The notes beneath the pieces are model-generated. The model saw nothing but the letters and a program-made list of their open reading frames with translations, had not been told where the DNA came from and ran no database searches. The position numbers and the translations under genes were made by a program. A stretch of 64,000 nucleotides of DNA from Knufia peltigerae (Eukaryota; Ascomycota; Eurotiomycetes; Chaetothyriales; Trichomeriaceae). Within the stretch, counting starts at the first letter, position 1, and every line of letters begins with the position of its first letter. Shown in pieces: positions 1 to 10,600 of this stretch. The DNA lies in contig JAPDRN010000118.1 of the NCBI GenBank assembly GCA_030247855.1, positions 1 through 64,000 on the forward strand. Reading direction: 5' to 3'.

Positions 1-1396
1 CCATGGCTAAATTTATTTTGTGTGTCCAGATCATTCACACAGGGGCATGGGACGATTCGTACGGCCAGGAACAGTGGAAAGATGAGTCCGTGGCAGTCAT
101 TGGGTCCGGAGCATCCTCAGTCCAAGTGGTACCAAACATGCAGGTTCGTCCCCGTCACTCTTGTTTCGTGTCCTCTCGTGTCGCGTAAGCATCTACTGAC
201 CAGTGAACCCCACCATCGTTACAACAGCCTTTTGTCAAGCACATGGACATCTTTGTGAGAACGGCCGTTTGGTTTGTGAAGCTCGCCAACAACTACGGTG
301 ACAACCACGCGTATACCGAGGATGAGAAAGCCGGATTCCGGGCCAGCAAGACAGCACTCGCTGCCCACGCGAGTGACATCGAGAACCAGGTCAACGGCGA
401 TTGGAACCTCTTCTTTGCAAAAAGCGACGCACAAAAGAAAGCCAAGGAGTTTTTTCAAAAGCGCATGGCCGAGCATATCAAGGACCCCAGACTTCTCCAG
501 GGTTTCACTCCCACGTGGGCGGTGGGTTGCCGACGTGTCACCCCGGGAGATCCATACATGAGAGCCATTCAAGAGCCCAACATCGACGTCCATTTCACGG
601 GAGTCCGTCGCGTCAGTGAATTTGGGGTTATCGGCGAAGACGGCGTGGAGAGGAAAGTCGACACCATCATCTGCGCGACCGGGTACGACGTCTCTTACCA
701 TCCACATCATCCGGTGGTCGGACAGAACGGTATCACCCTCGAAGAGCAGTTTGGCGATGCTCCTGAATGCTATCTCGGCATTACGGTGCCGAACTTCCCA
801 AACTATGTCCTGTACGGTGGCCCAACCTGGCCGGCGATGAACGGATCGGCTCTGGGGCCGCTCCTCGCGGTGACCAAATACGCCATCCAAGTCATCAAGA
901 AGCTTCAAGAAGAAAACATCCGGTCCCTGGCTCCGCGACAGGACGTGACCGACGCATTCAACGCTCACGTCCAAGAGTTTGTCAAACGGACCGTGTGGAA
1001 GGAAGACTGTCGATCCTGGTACAAGAATGCCGACACAGGGAAAGTGTTTGCAATCTGGCCCGGCAGTAGTCTTCATTACATGCAGACCATCAGGTCTCCG
1101 CGCTATGAAGACTATCACATCACCTACCACGCCAAAAACCAGTAAGTCTTGTATTATTTGAGGATTGAGACACCAGCACACGTAGTAGTAATGTGCTTTC
1201 AAGTCCAAGACGTGCTGAGCAGAGTAGCTGACTGATTCTGTTTGTTAGATGGGCCCATCTCGGCTTGGGCTTCACCATGGAAGATCGAGACCCAGAAGCG
1301 AGCACTGCACCCTATCTCACCGCCGACGCCATCGATGATCGGTGGATGGCACAGTTTCGGGACGAAACCTCCTCCGTCAAGGTCCAGCACAGGTAG
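1..1396 (+). CDS. Baeyer-Villiger-type FAD monooxygenase, 5' end outside the window
   Basis: This is the C-terminal part of a class B flavin monooxygenase, which uses FAD and NADPH to insert oxygen next to a ketone. I model exons 30-143, 228-1141 and 1249-1396; bases 1-29 look like the end of an upstream intron (T-rich, ending CCAG). Visible motifs are the end of the Baeyer-Villiger fingerprint (H-T-G-A-W-D), the NADPH-binding GSGASS, and the late ATG motif ICATGYDVS. The joins keep the frame: exon 1 ends PNMQ and continues PFVKHMD, and exon 3 begins WAHLGLGF. The FAD-binding N-terminus lies to the left. The last exon ends at TAG 1394-1396. It converges on the C2H2 regulator next door. The substrate cannot be told; other class B monooxygenases are possible, but the motif set favours a Baeyer-Villiger enzyme. 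Confidence 0.85.
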
Positions 1397-1610
1397 GCAG
1401 CTTTTGAACAAAGTTACCTGTACAGTCGTGGGCTTAGTCGGATTGGATCCAGAGATAGCCATACGCAGCCGTCAGGGGACTCGACTGGATATGTTGGCCA
1501 GATAGGTGACTTTGGAGCGCTAATTGTCAAGTCCTGCAGCAAGGAAGCAGTGTGATATACAATCAATTTACACCCGTCAAGCCTTCAGCGTCAATGTGCT
1601 AATTCACAAG

Positions 1611-3948
1611 TCACACACCAACCCAGGTCTGCTTTCGGCTTTTGTGCTGCATTCTCAGTAGGCTCTTCAAATAAGTCATGTCGGCTTGGTCGTACTCGGC
1701 GTGATTGTCGGTTGGGTTACTCAGCACAAGTTGTGCCAAGAACCAGAATTGCAAACAATCCTTCATGAAACCAGGACCTCGCCATCGCTCTTCTGAAAGT
1801 TCGGCCGTCTGCTGCTCCGATGGTGACGGCGTCCCGAAGGCTTGTCGAGCATTCTCCAGCGAGCGGAGCGTCCAGACACGATTCCAATTCCGGAGCGAGT
1901 ATTGAACAGGTTGGCAAGCATGCTGGATTCCGATCGATGAACGAACATGGAAGATGACGGAATGGATCGCTAACGATGTGCCAGATTGCCGTTAGAACAA
2001 CGATTCGCTCACCGATAGTATCAGAAGATCCACCTACACATGATCAAGATCCCCAGATTCACATCCCCGAGTTGGGCGAAGAACTGCATCGTCTCCGAGT
2101 CCAATTCCCGACTACTGATGACGTTCAATGCCTCTGCGGTCGAGATGCGTCGACCTCTCCGCCAGAGAGGATGCGACATCCACGTTCTCAGGTGGTTGAA
2201 GCAGTCCGCCTTCGTCGTTGCCCGGAAGCAGGCTTCGGGGCAAACTAGATCAGCGCGTAACTCGGAGGGAAGGACCCGGGGAGGCATATTGTTCATCATC
2301 GTGAAACCAGTGTCGAGAACAATAATGTAATTTAGAGTCCTGGGTGGTATAAAGTCAGCACAGGTTGAAATTTGTATGTGAGGACAGCTGTAACCGTATG
2401 AGCTCTTCTTTCAACGCGAAATCCTCCCAGTCAAAATCACCCTCGGCGAGAGATGACAAGTCAACATGCATGGCTTTGGCGAAACCCAATTCTCGAGCCA
2501 TCTGTGGGACTTGTTAGTCGCCGTCTTGCCTGAACATTAGGTAAAACTCCTACTGCCACCACCTGCCCATACCGATGCCTCCTCACTCGCCGTTTCCCTC
2601 TGTCGTCCCCTTCCCAGTATTGGCAAAGACAAATCGCATGGGCTGCTTGAAGTGCCCTTAGTCGCCTGTTGATACAGACCGCATTCAACACCGAGTAGGA
2701 TGAGGAGTCGCCAAAGTACTCGTCACCAAAAATCATCTCCTCCACCGGGTCACAAAAGAGCTTTGCGCAGCGGCGGTCTTCTGGGTCGACGGAGTAACTG
2801 GCCCCGATCAGTGCCATCGCAGCGACGAGCGTGTACGGAACGTTCGGGTGGACGAACGTTGGTCTGTGGATTACCGGCCAGTGTGTATACCACGTTGACC
2901 AGTAGAGCTCTATGAAGCGATGGAGATTGCGAGCGCTGAAGAAATCACGGGCACGCTTCGTCAATGCCACGCTTGGTCTCAAGCGGATTGGACTGTTTGG
3001 AGCTTTGTTTGAAATCGTAGAGATGAGTCTTAGTACAATCTCATTCGCGACCTTGAACAATGGATCGTAGGCAGTTGCATGCTCGGTATCGTCGCCACTC
3101 CATGGTTCTTTTGTTGTCGTGGTCGGAGATGTGGGATCTGCCATTGGCCGTGCATTCACATGCTGGCTTGAGAATTCAGTAGAGTCCGTCAACATTGTTT
3201 CCATCCAATCCTTGCATGGAAAGTCATCTGGCATGTCAAGGATGAAATTTGGAAATTCATTGGTTGGACCACCAGTACTTTGCAGATTCTCGCTCTCCCA
3301 AAGTGTAAAGGGTTCTGAGCGCTGGTCTGACTGTAAGTAAAGGTCGGGATCGAACGTGCCGGCGAACCCGCTTGTCGATATAAGTCGAACAAAGAAGGGA
3401 AGCGAATCATGAATATCTTGGCTTTGGAGTCTTTTCAAAGACTCTCGTTCAAGCTGTGATATGAATGATTGTGTGCTCCCGATGGTCCATTGAGGCACGG
3501 TGGAGCCGTCCCTTGTAGAGGTGGATTTCCGGCGATGGTCAACACTTGTGTTCGAAGGGGTCGTCTCGGTGATGAGGTCGTTGAGCTCTGGAATAACTTG
3601 ACAAATTTCGACGTGCCTCAGATGGATATCCCTTTGCGTGTCCGTTAGCTAGCGAATGCTTGACACCGAACTAGACGTCACGGTAGCGACGTGCCTTCTC
3701 TTAAAGCTCTTGCCACATTTGGAACATTCGAAAGGTCTATGACTGGTATCTGGTACCACCCCATGTCAGCAGCTCAGCTTCTGGGTTGGTCCGGGATATC
3801 TCAGTGGTAGCAGGCAAAACAAGGGATACCAAGATCAACAGCACTGCTTACGCGTTATCATATGACGACGTAAATGTTCTCTTCGGCTGAAAGTCTTTGA
3901 ACAAACCGAGCAACTAGGAGCGTGCATGGTTTCGGTTGTGGGGATCAT
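1611..3948 (-). CDS. C2H2 zinc-finger transcription factor with fungal-specific regulatory domain
   Basis: Modelled protein of 662 residues in six exons: 3948-3852, 3749-3695, 3631-2563, 2501-2395, 2339-2038 and 1969-1611. Two N-terminal fingers are seen. The first is C-S-V-C...H-M-I-T-H; the second, C-S-K-C-G-K-S-F-K-R-R...RHVEIC, is a C2HC finger spelled across an intron with a GC donor (3694-3632). The rest matches the fungal_trans layout: RRHRYGQ-MARELGF, the DFDWEDF motif, PSELRADLVCPEACF, and a C-terminal DQADMTYLKSLL segment. The start is taken at 3948 because an upstream stop closes the frame and the only longer start would be GTG. It sits between the monooxygenase and the PRISE reductase genes, divergent from the latter, so it may control them. 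That role is inference from position. Confidence 0.85.
3632..3694 (-). other. GC-AG intron inside the second zinc finger
   Basis: The donor reads AAG|GCACGT and the acceptor CAAAG|GG, with CTAAC just upstream. Using it gives exact C-x2-C-x12-H-x3-C spacing. A GT-AG alternative (45 bp) keeps the frame but inserts seven residues in the finger. Confidence 0.7.
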
Positions 3949-4167
3949 TGAGGTCGACGGGGGCCGAGGCAGAATACCGCGCGAATTCTGGTTAATGGCC
4001 ACAAGGGCTAGCTTGGACACTGCAGATTGTGTTTAGGAAGCAAGAAACATACTGTAGTTAAACCGAATCCTGAAGAGATTATGTGATATGAGACTGAATC
4101 CAACGACAATGGATTAGTGATAGCCTCATCAACACTAAGTAAACTTGGTTAGTCTGTACATTCTAAG

Positions 4168-4250
4168 CCAATCAGAAATGCTTAGTCTGACCTGCCTCGG
4201 CCTCACACCAAATAAATACTTCCTCCTCCCCCGCCCCCGCCCCCGGGGGG
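4168..4250 (+). promoter_or_regulatory. CCAAT box and GC-rich tract upstream of the PRISE reductase gene
   Basis: A CCAATCAG element lies at 4168-4175 and a C-run tract with two CCCCGC units at 4228-4250, about 190-270 bp before the start at 4440. CCAAT is the HAP/CBC target in fungi, and GCGGGG (opposite strand) fits the CreA/Mig1 consensus SYGGRG. The rest of 3949-4439 is divergent promoter with no recognisable gene. Confidence 0.4.
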
Positions 4251-4439
4251 TTCACACTTCTCCAGATATCAAGGGGCTTGAAGCCGAGTATCTCGTCCCC
4301 AGACCCCAGAGGTTTTGCTGTTGTGTCAATGAAAATGGCTTTAAATAGCCTGGGGTGGCCAGGAATGTTCAGAATGCTCTCTGTAAAACACCGTGCAAAG
4401 TAAATACCTTCTTGCCAATTCAAAGGCCCCCCATTCCCA

Positions 4440-5882
4440 ATGTCGTCCGAGGAATACCCTGTCCGCAATGTCGGCATCTATCACAATCTACCGCAATTCG
4501 ACCCTCAGCTTTCGGGGCTAACAGCTTTGATCACGGGTGCCAATGGTATCTCTGGTTTCAACACCCTAAGAGCGCTTCTGAGTTCGCCTCAACGTTGGTC
4601 AAAGATATACACATTGTCGAGACGTCCCATTTCGGCAGACATGTTGAGTCTGCTGCCCTTGGACGTCCGCAGTCGTGTTCACCACATTGGGTGTGATCTG
4701 CAATCAGACCCGAAAGAGATTGCGGCCATCCTGAACGCAGCTGTAGACAAGGTCCAGTACATCTTCTACTACGCGTATCTTCAGCCGAAGGTGGAGGATG
4801 GGAACCTCTTGTGGTCCAATGATCAGCAATTGGTGGACGTCAATGTTGCTATGCTCTCAAACTTTCTCCAAGCTTTAGGGAATACCAACATAAAACCCAA
4901 ACGGTTTCTCCTTCAGACTGGGGCCAAAAACTATGGCAGTCACATTGGACGAGCTCGGACTCCAAACGTCGAATCCGATCCTCAACCTCGCCATCTGGCA
5001 CCCAACTTCTATTACCCACAAGAAGATCTTGTCTTCAAGTACTGTGCCTCGAATAACGTGGAGTGGAACGTCATTCGTCCCCCATTTATCATTGGAACAT
5101 CCTCAACGGCTCAAATGAATGGACTATACGCGTTCGCGGTGTTCGCTGCCGTTGCTGCTGAGCGTGGAACTGCATTGGCATTCTCTGGCACCTGGGAACT
5201 TTGGCAGCAATACTGCGCACAACATGGGAGTGCAATGCTGACTGGCTACCTCAGCGAATGGGTCATACTCGAGGACAAGTGTCGAAATGAAGCATTCAAC
5301 AGCCAGGACACCAGCCCAATCTCCTGGGATCGCATTTTTCACGAGCTTGTCAGATGGTTCGGGGTCCAGAAAGGAGTGCAGCCGCCCAGCGAAGATGACT
5401 CTGGTTGGGCAGAGTTCAAGATTGGAGGAGGCAAAGATGCACCCATGGGGTAAATCCCAAACACCACTTACCTTTCTTCAAAGATATTACTGACCGAGGT
5501 TTATATAGGTATGGTCCTCCTCAATCGACTAAACTTGCATTTTCGATGGTGGAATGGGCCAAAGACCCCGAGAACCACAAGGCATGGAAAGACATAATGC
5601 AGAGGGAAAACTTGACATTCGATCCGTTTTTGGACATCGAAGCTAATTTCCTGATTGGAGATATGTTGTTCGTCGTTTTTGGGCCACTCTCGATGAACAA
5701 AGTCAGTGAAGCATATACCAAACTCACAGTTCAGGCTACTAACACTCTGACTATAGGCACGTCGACTTGGATGGACAGGTTTTGTGGACACCATGGAGAG
5801 TATCTTCGAGATGAATCAAGAGCTGAATGCGCTCGGAATGCTGCCGAAGATGAAGGTGCAGGCACCGCTCCCGCTTGTTTGA
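4440..5882 (+). CDS. PRISE-family (VEP1/SirQ-like) NAD(P)H-dependent enone reductase
   Basis: Extended short-chain dehydrogenase of 442 residues in three exons: 4440-5449, 5509-5701 and 5757-5882. The nucleotide-binding motif GANGISG is at residues 33-39. The family block L-L-Q-T-G-A-K-N-Y carries the lysine typical of PRISE enzymes, and N-F-Y-Y-P-Q-E-D-L the tyrosine. The C-terminal exon supplies the usual ending K-A-R-R-L-G-W-T-G-F-V-D-T-M-E-S-I-F-E. Relatives reduce activated C=C bonds of enones (progesterone 5-beta-reductase, iridoid synthase) or act in fungal secondary metabolism. It is divergent from the C2H2 regulator, with a monooxygenase beyond that, suggesting ketone or enone metabolism (inference). 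Length and joins look complete. Confidence 0.85.
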
Positions 5883-6176
5883 AACTTGCACCGTGTCTAA
5901 GCTTCTGAATGAGTGGCACTTGAGGCATCCGTTAGTTGAATTATGTATACCAACCAGTACTCAGTAAAATGTAATAAATGCCCAACAATTGCTCGTCTGA
6001 GTACAAAAGCTAGTAAGGAGTGGTTCGTGGTGATAGTATCGATTACAGGGGCCAATTCTTGGCAAGTCACGAGTGGCTATTAATCACCCTGCCAACCAGC
6101 CTTGTCAACACCGAAACCCTCTCCCTGTTCTGACTGCGTCTATCCTGCCTGCAGAATTTGATTAGCATCAAACAAG

Positions 6177-7116
6177 ATGGCGGTCGACAAGAAAGATAAA
6201 TCACAGCTTCATAAAGTAGCCTTGCGAGGTATGTTGAATGATGTTGAATGCCAATGATTGTGTAACATGTGCTGATCGAGTTGCCAGGCTCCTCGAAGTT
6301 GGTAGCCGAATTTTTTGAATACTCCATCAATACGATTCTGTGAGTCTGGAAAACGGCAAGAAAATCTGAAGTTGGCGGTAAAGGCTGACTTTTGGAAGGT
6401 TTCAAAGAGGCGTGTATCCTGCTGAGGATTTTACACCGTGAGTGAGAAAGCGCACCCAAGCGCAAGGCAAAAGCTAAGAGATACAGTGTCAAGAAATATG
6501 GACTTAATATGCTCGGTAGGACGATAGTTCCAATCGCACGCGAAAGGCTAACCGTTGCAAGTCTCCTCGGATGATCAAGTCAAGGCGTACATCAAGAAAA
6601 TCATGTCGCAGCTGAACAAGTGGATGGTGGGCGGCAAGATTTCCAAACTAGTGGTGGTTATCACCAGCAAAGAGACTGGAGAACACGTTGAGCGGTGGCA
6701 ATTCGATGTTCAGATCATGAGCAAGTCGTCAAACCACCGGGCGTCCAAGAAAGCTCGAGATAAGGAGAACGCAGCCCCAGAGTAGGATAATCAAGCACAC
6801 GCGTCAGAATAGAACTGACAAATGCAGGGACGCAACACCTGTTGAGGCCGAACCTGAGAAGACGGAGGCGCAGATTCAAGAAGAAATACAGGCTATTTTC
6901 CGACAGATCACGGCGTCAGTCACATTCTTGCCTGTACTCGACGGCAACTGCACTTTCAATGTTCTTGTATACGCAGACGCAGATTCTGACGTGCCTATCG
7001 AATGGGGTGACAGTGATGCTAAAGAAATTAAGAACGGCGAGAAGGTGCAGCTACGAAGTTTCAGCACCAGCAATCACAAAGTTGATACCATGGTTAGCTA
7101 TCGTTTGGCAGATTGA
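6177..7116 (+). CDS. mad2: Spindle assembly checkpoint protein Mad2 (HORMA domain)
   Basis: Mad2 binds Cdc20 at unattached kinetochores and holds back the anaphase-promoting complex. The gene has six exons: 6177-6228, 6288-6339, 6399-6437, 6487-6515, 6562-6781 and 6828-7116, with introns of 46-59 bp, giving 226 residues. Family signatures are S-S-K-L-V-A-E-F-F-E-Y-S-I-N-T-I-L, F-Q-R-G-V-Y-P, the central V-E-R-W-Q-F-D-V, the R-Q-I-T-A-S-V-T-F-L-P block and the safety-belt end in which S-T-S-N-H-K-V-D-T precedes V-S-Y-R. It is about 20 residues longer than the animal protein because of a charged loop around residues 113-135; this loop contains K125-E-N. Very small exons made the gene easy to miss as single reading frames. 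Confidence 0.95.
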
Positions 7117-7361
7117 TGGATCTATGCCACAACAGCCTGAAGGAGCGAGGCGTTTCGGGGTTCACAACAGGGATCGATGGTTGGATGGATGTCAGCGGTA
7201 TCTCTTGCTGCTTCGAGGTTAGCAATGATAATGACTCTCATGACAGATGTTCATCTATAGCTAGTGCTATGATATTTTAGGATAAGAAAAGACTTATGCC
7301 TGTAGAATGCCAGTATGTATGGTCTCCTGTTAAAGTCCAAGTAGCCTGGTTCAAATACGAG

Positions 7362-7402
7362 TACCGACAAGGCTGTGTGCCTATCATACAGCCTTGTCGG
7401 TA
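7362..7402. repeat. Perfect 15-bp inverted repeat (hairpin) between mad2 and the Pol III gene
   Basis: The arms 7362-7376 and 7388-7402 are exact reverse complements (TACCGACAAGGCTGT and its complement) with an 11-nt loop. It lies in the 546-bp gap 7117-7662, 246 bp after the mad2 stop. No other feature was recognised in that gap. It could be an RNA hairpin in a 3' UTR, or a footprint of a mobile element. Confidence 0.75.
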
Positions 7403-7662
7403 GGCGGGGCTTGTGTGCGAAATTTGGAGAAAGATTTTGGAATCCGCTGGTCGCCCACCTAAAGAATCTCTAGACTGTATCGCCGCAACAAAATTGACGT
7501 CGAATGCCTATTGATGCCTGCGACACAGTCACATTTAATTTCCTGCCTCATCATGCGATAGTCCTCTCCGATTCGACGACAAAAGAAACCTGACCTAGAA
7601 GAAACCGATGCGTCGCCTTCGCGTGTCCACATTCCAGGCGTTGCGGTGACAACTAAGGCAAG

Positions 7663-10600
7663 ATGCCTGTGGCTACAGAAGTCTCAAACCAGTGGCCGGG
7701 CAAAGAGCAGGTCATTAACGATGCTCCAAAAGTGATTAAAGAATTACATTTCGGCGTTTTGTATGGAGTCTTGGGGGAGCGCATCAAAAAACATGCTCTG
7801 ACAATTCCACAGATCTGATCAAGACATCATTAATCAGTCTCAAGTCGAACTCGCCGACCGCCGACTGTTCGATCTCGACAAAGGTCGCACCTACGCTGAA
7901 TATGGACCTCTGGATAGGCGCATGGGCGTCTCCGGAAAGCGAGATACTTGCGCAACTTGCGGTGAACAATTACAGACCTGCAATGGTCATTTTGGTCACG
8001 TTCGTCTAGTTCTTCCGGCATTTCATGTGGGATACTTCAAAAAAATCATTCAAATATTGCAGAGCATTTGCAAGGCATGCACTTTGGCCTCCGAGGCTCT
8101 GGATCAAAACACTAACTTTGTCAGGACTGTTCCTGCATCCTCCTGTCAGAAACCGACCGCCGGAAATTCATAAGTGCACTCCGCAGAGCACAGCACGACA
8201 GTCTCAGACAGGCTGCGATCGTACGAAGAGTTGCAGACCAATGCCGGAAGACAAAAACATGTTTTGAGTGCGGTGCGATCAATGGTCTTGTCAGGAAAGC
8301 TGGGACATATTCCTTGAAAATTTCTCATGATCGTTTCAAATCTTACAATTCTTCTACGGCACAAAAGAAAGTTCCTCCGCCTGAAAAGGTCGAGTTCGAC
8401 CAATCATTCAACCATGCAAAGCAGTCAAATTCGGAGCTTGACAAACACCTCAAGAAGGCTATGGACGATTTAAACCCTCTACGAACTCTCAAGTTGTTTA
8501 GACGCATACGACAGGCTGACCGAGAATTGCTAGGACTGCGCTCAGCCAAACCGGAGTCATTCTTATGGCTGTACATTCCAGCGCCACCGGTGTGTATCCG
8601 GCCATCGGTCGGACAGGAAGGAGCCAGCACAGAGGACGATATCACTGCGAAGTTGGGTGACATTGTCGCTGCAAACACCGCTCTGAGAGAAGCTATCGAG
8701 AAAGGCGCCCCTGTTCAGTCTGTTATCGAGCATTGGGATTACCTCTCCCTTCAACTGGCCATGTACATTAATAGTGACGTGCCAGGCCTTGCAAAGGGGG
8801 AGTTCGGAAAACAGATCAGAGGCTTTGTTCAGCGCCTCAAAGGCAAACAGGGCCGCTTCCGAGGTAACCTATCCGGCAAACGGGTTGACTTTTCTGGTCG
8901 TACGGTCATCTCTCCCGATCCGAACCTAAGCATCGATGAAGTCGCTGTACCTATTCTGGTCGCCAAGAACATGACATATCCAGAAGTTGTCAATGAGATC
9001 AACATCGAAAAGCTGCGAAAGAGAATCCGAAACGGTCCCAGTGTTTGGCCTGGAGCAAACTACGTTTGGAAAAAAGAAGGAGATTTCCGGATCTTCTTAA
9101 GATACGGCAAACCACACGTTGTTGCGAAGGAACTCAAAGAAGGGGACATTGTCGAGCGCCACTTGGAAGATGGAGACATCGTCCTGTTCAATCGTCAGCC
9201 ATCCTTGCACAAGCTCAGTATTCTCAGTCACTTCGTCAAAGTTCGACCTCACCGTACCTTCAGACTCAATGAATGTGTATGCAACCCCTACAATGCTGAT
9301 TTCGACGGAGACGAGATGAACTTGCATGTGCCTCAGACCGAGGAAGCACGAACAGAAGCGACACTTTTGATGGGCGTCAAGCACAACATTGTCACTCCAA
9401 AAAATGGTGAGCCCATCATCTCGGCCATCCAGGATTTTATCACTGCTTCTTTTCTTCTCAGCTCTCTCGATCAATTCTTTGATAGAAAGACGTTTGTTAC
9501 GATTTGCATGGGGATGCTGGAACCTGACACAAAATTCGAACTTCCTCCACCAGCTGTAATAAAACCGGAAACCCTTTGGACGGGTAAACAAGTCTTCAGC
9601 ACCATGATGAGACCGAACAAACAGTCACCTGTGACAATCAATCTCGATGCTTCCTGTCGAGATCACAACCAGTACCATCCAGGACTACATCGGGATCTAC
9701 AAGATGACAGTTTTCTATGTATTCGCAACTCTGAAGTTCTCTGCGGCAGAATGGACAAGGCGACTGTTGGCTCTGGTAAGAAGAATTCGGTTTTTTACAT
9801 TCTCTACCGTGACTTTGGTCCAGATGCAGCTGCACAAGGAATGAATCGATTGTCAAAGCTCTGTGCGAGATGGTTGGGCAACCAGGGATTCACCGTTGGC
9901 ATTAGTGATGTCACTCCACCTTCGTTGCTGGTTAAAGAGAAGGCGGACATGATTGCAAAAGTTTTTGAAGAATGCCTTGAATTCGTCAAGACATCCAAGG
10001 CCGGAAAGTTGAAGAGAAAGCCTGGTCTCGACGATGCAGGTTCACTCGAGGCTGAACAAATCAGAGTACTGAGTACTGTTCGTACAAATATTGCAGGGCG
10101 CTTGACATCTCAACTCAGCAAGAGAAACACTCCCATGGTCATGGCCATTTCGGGTTCCAAGGGTTCGAACATTAACGTCACACAGATGGCTGCGCTTCTT
10201 GGACAGCAGGATATCGAAGGCAAACGTGTGGGCGATGGCTTCCAAGACCGGACGTTGCCGCACTTTGCCAAACATGAGCGATCGCCACCATCGAAAGGAT
10301 TTGTATCGAATAGCTTCTTCAGCGGGCTACTCCCTTATGAATTTCTGTTCCATGCAGTTGGTGGTAGAGTCGGTTTAGTCGATACCGCTGTCAAGACTGC
10401 AGAGACTGGTTACATGTCACGTCGGCTGATGAAGTCCCTTGAAGATCTCTCTACACAATATGATCGGACGGTACGGAACTCGGCATCTAATATTGTTCAG
10501 TTCCGCTTTGGTGACGATGAGTTGGATCCAGTCGACATGGAGGCCAGTGCAAAGCCTGTGGACTTTGAACGCACGTTCGCTCATGTCGAAGCCACTACCT

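Noticed and set aside
219..1208. Long minus-strand open frame of 329 codons
   Set aside because: It is antisense to the monooxygenase exons, which show clear family motifs. The minus frame has none.
6067..6492. Minus-strand open frame of 141 codons
   Set aside because: It overlaps the small first exons of mad2, whose splice sites and protein match well.
7340..7402. tRNA-like sequence (GGTTCAAATAC) near the hairpin
   Set aside because: It resembles a B box, but no cloverleaf, A box or acceptor stem can be folded around it.
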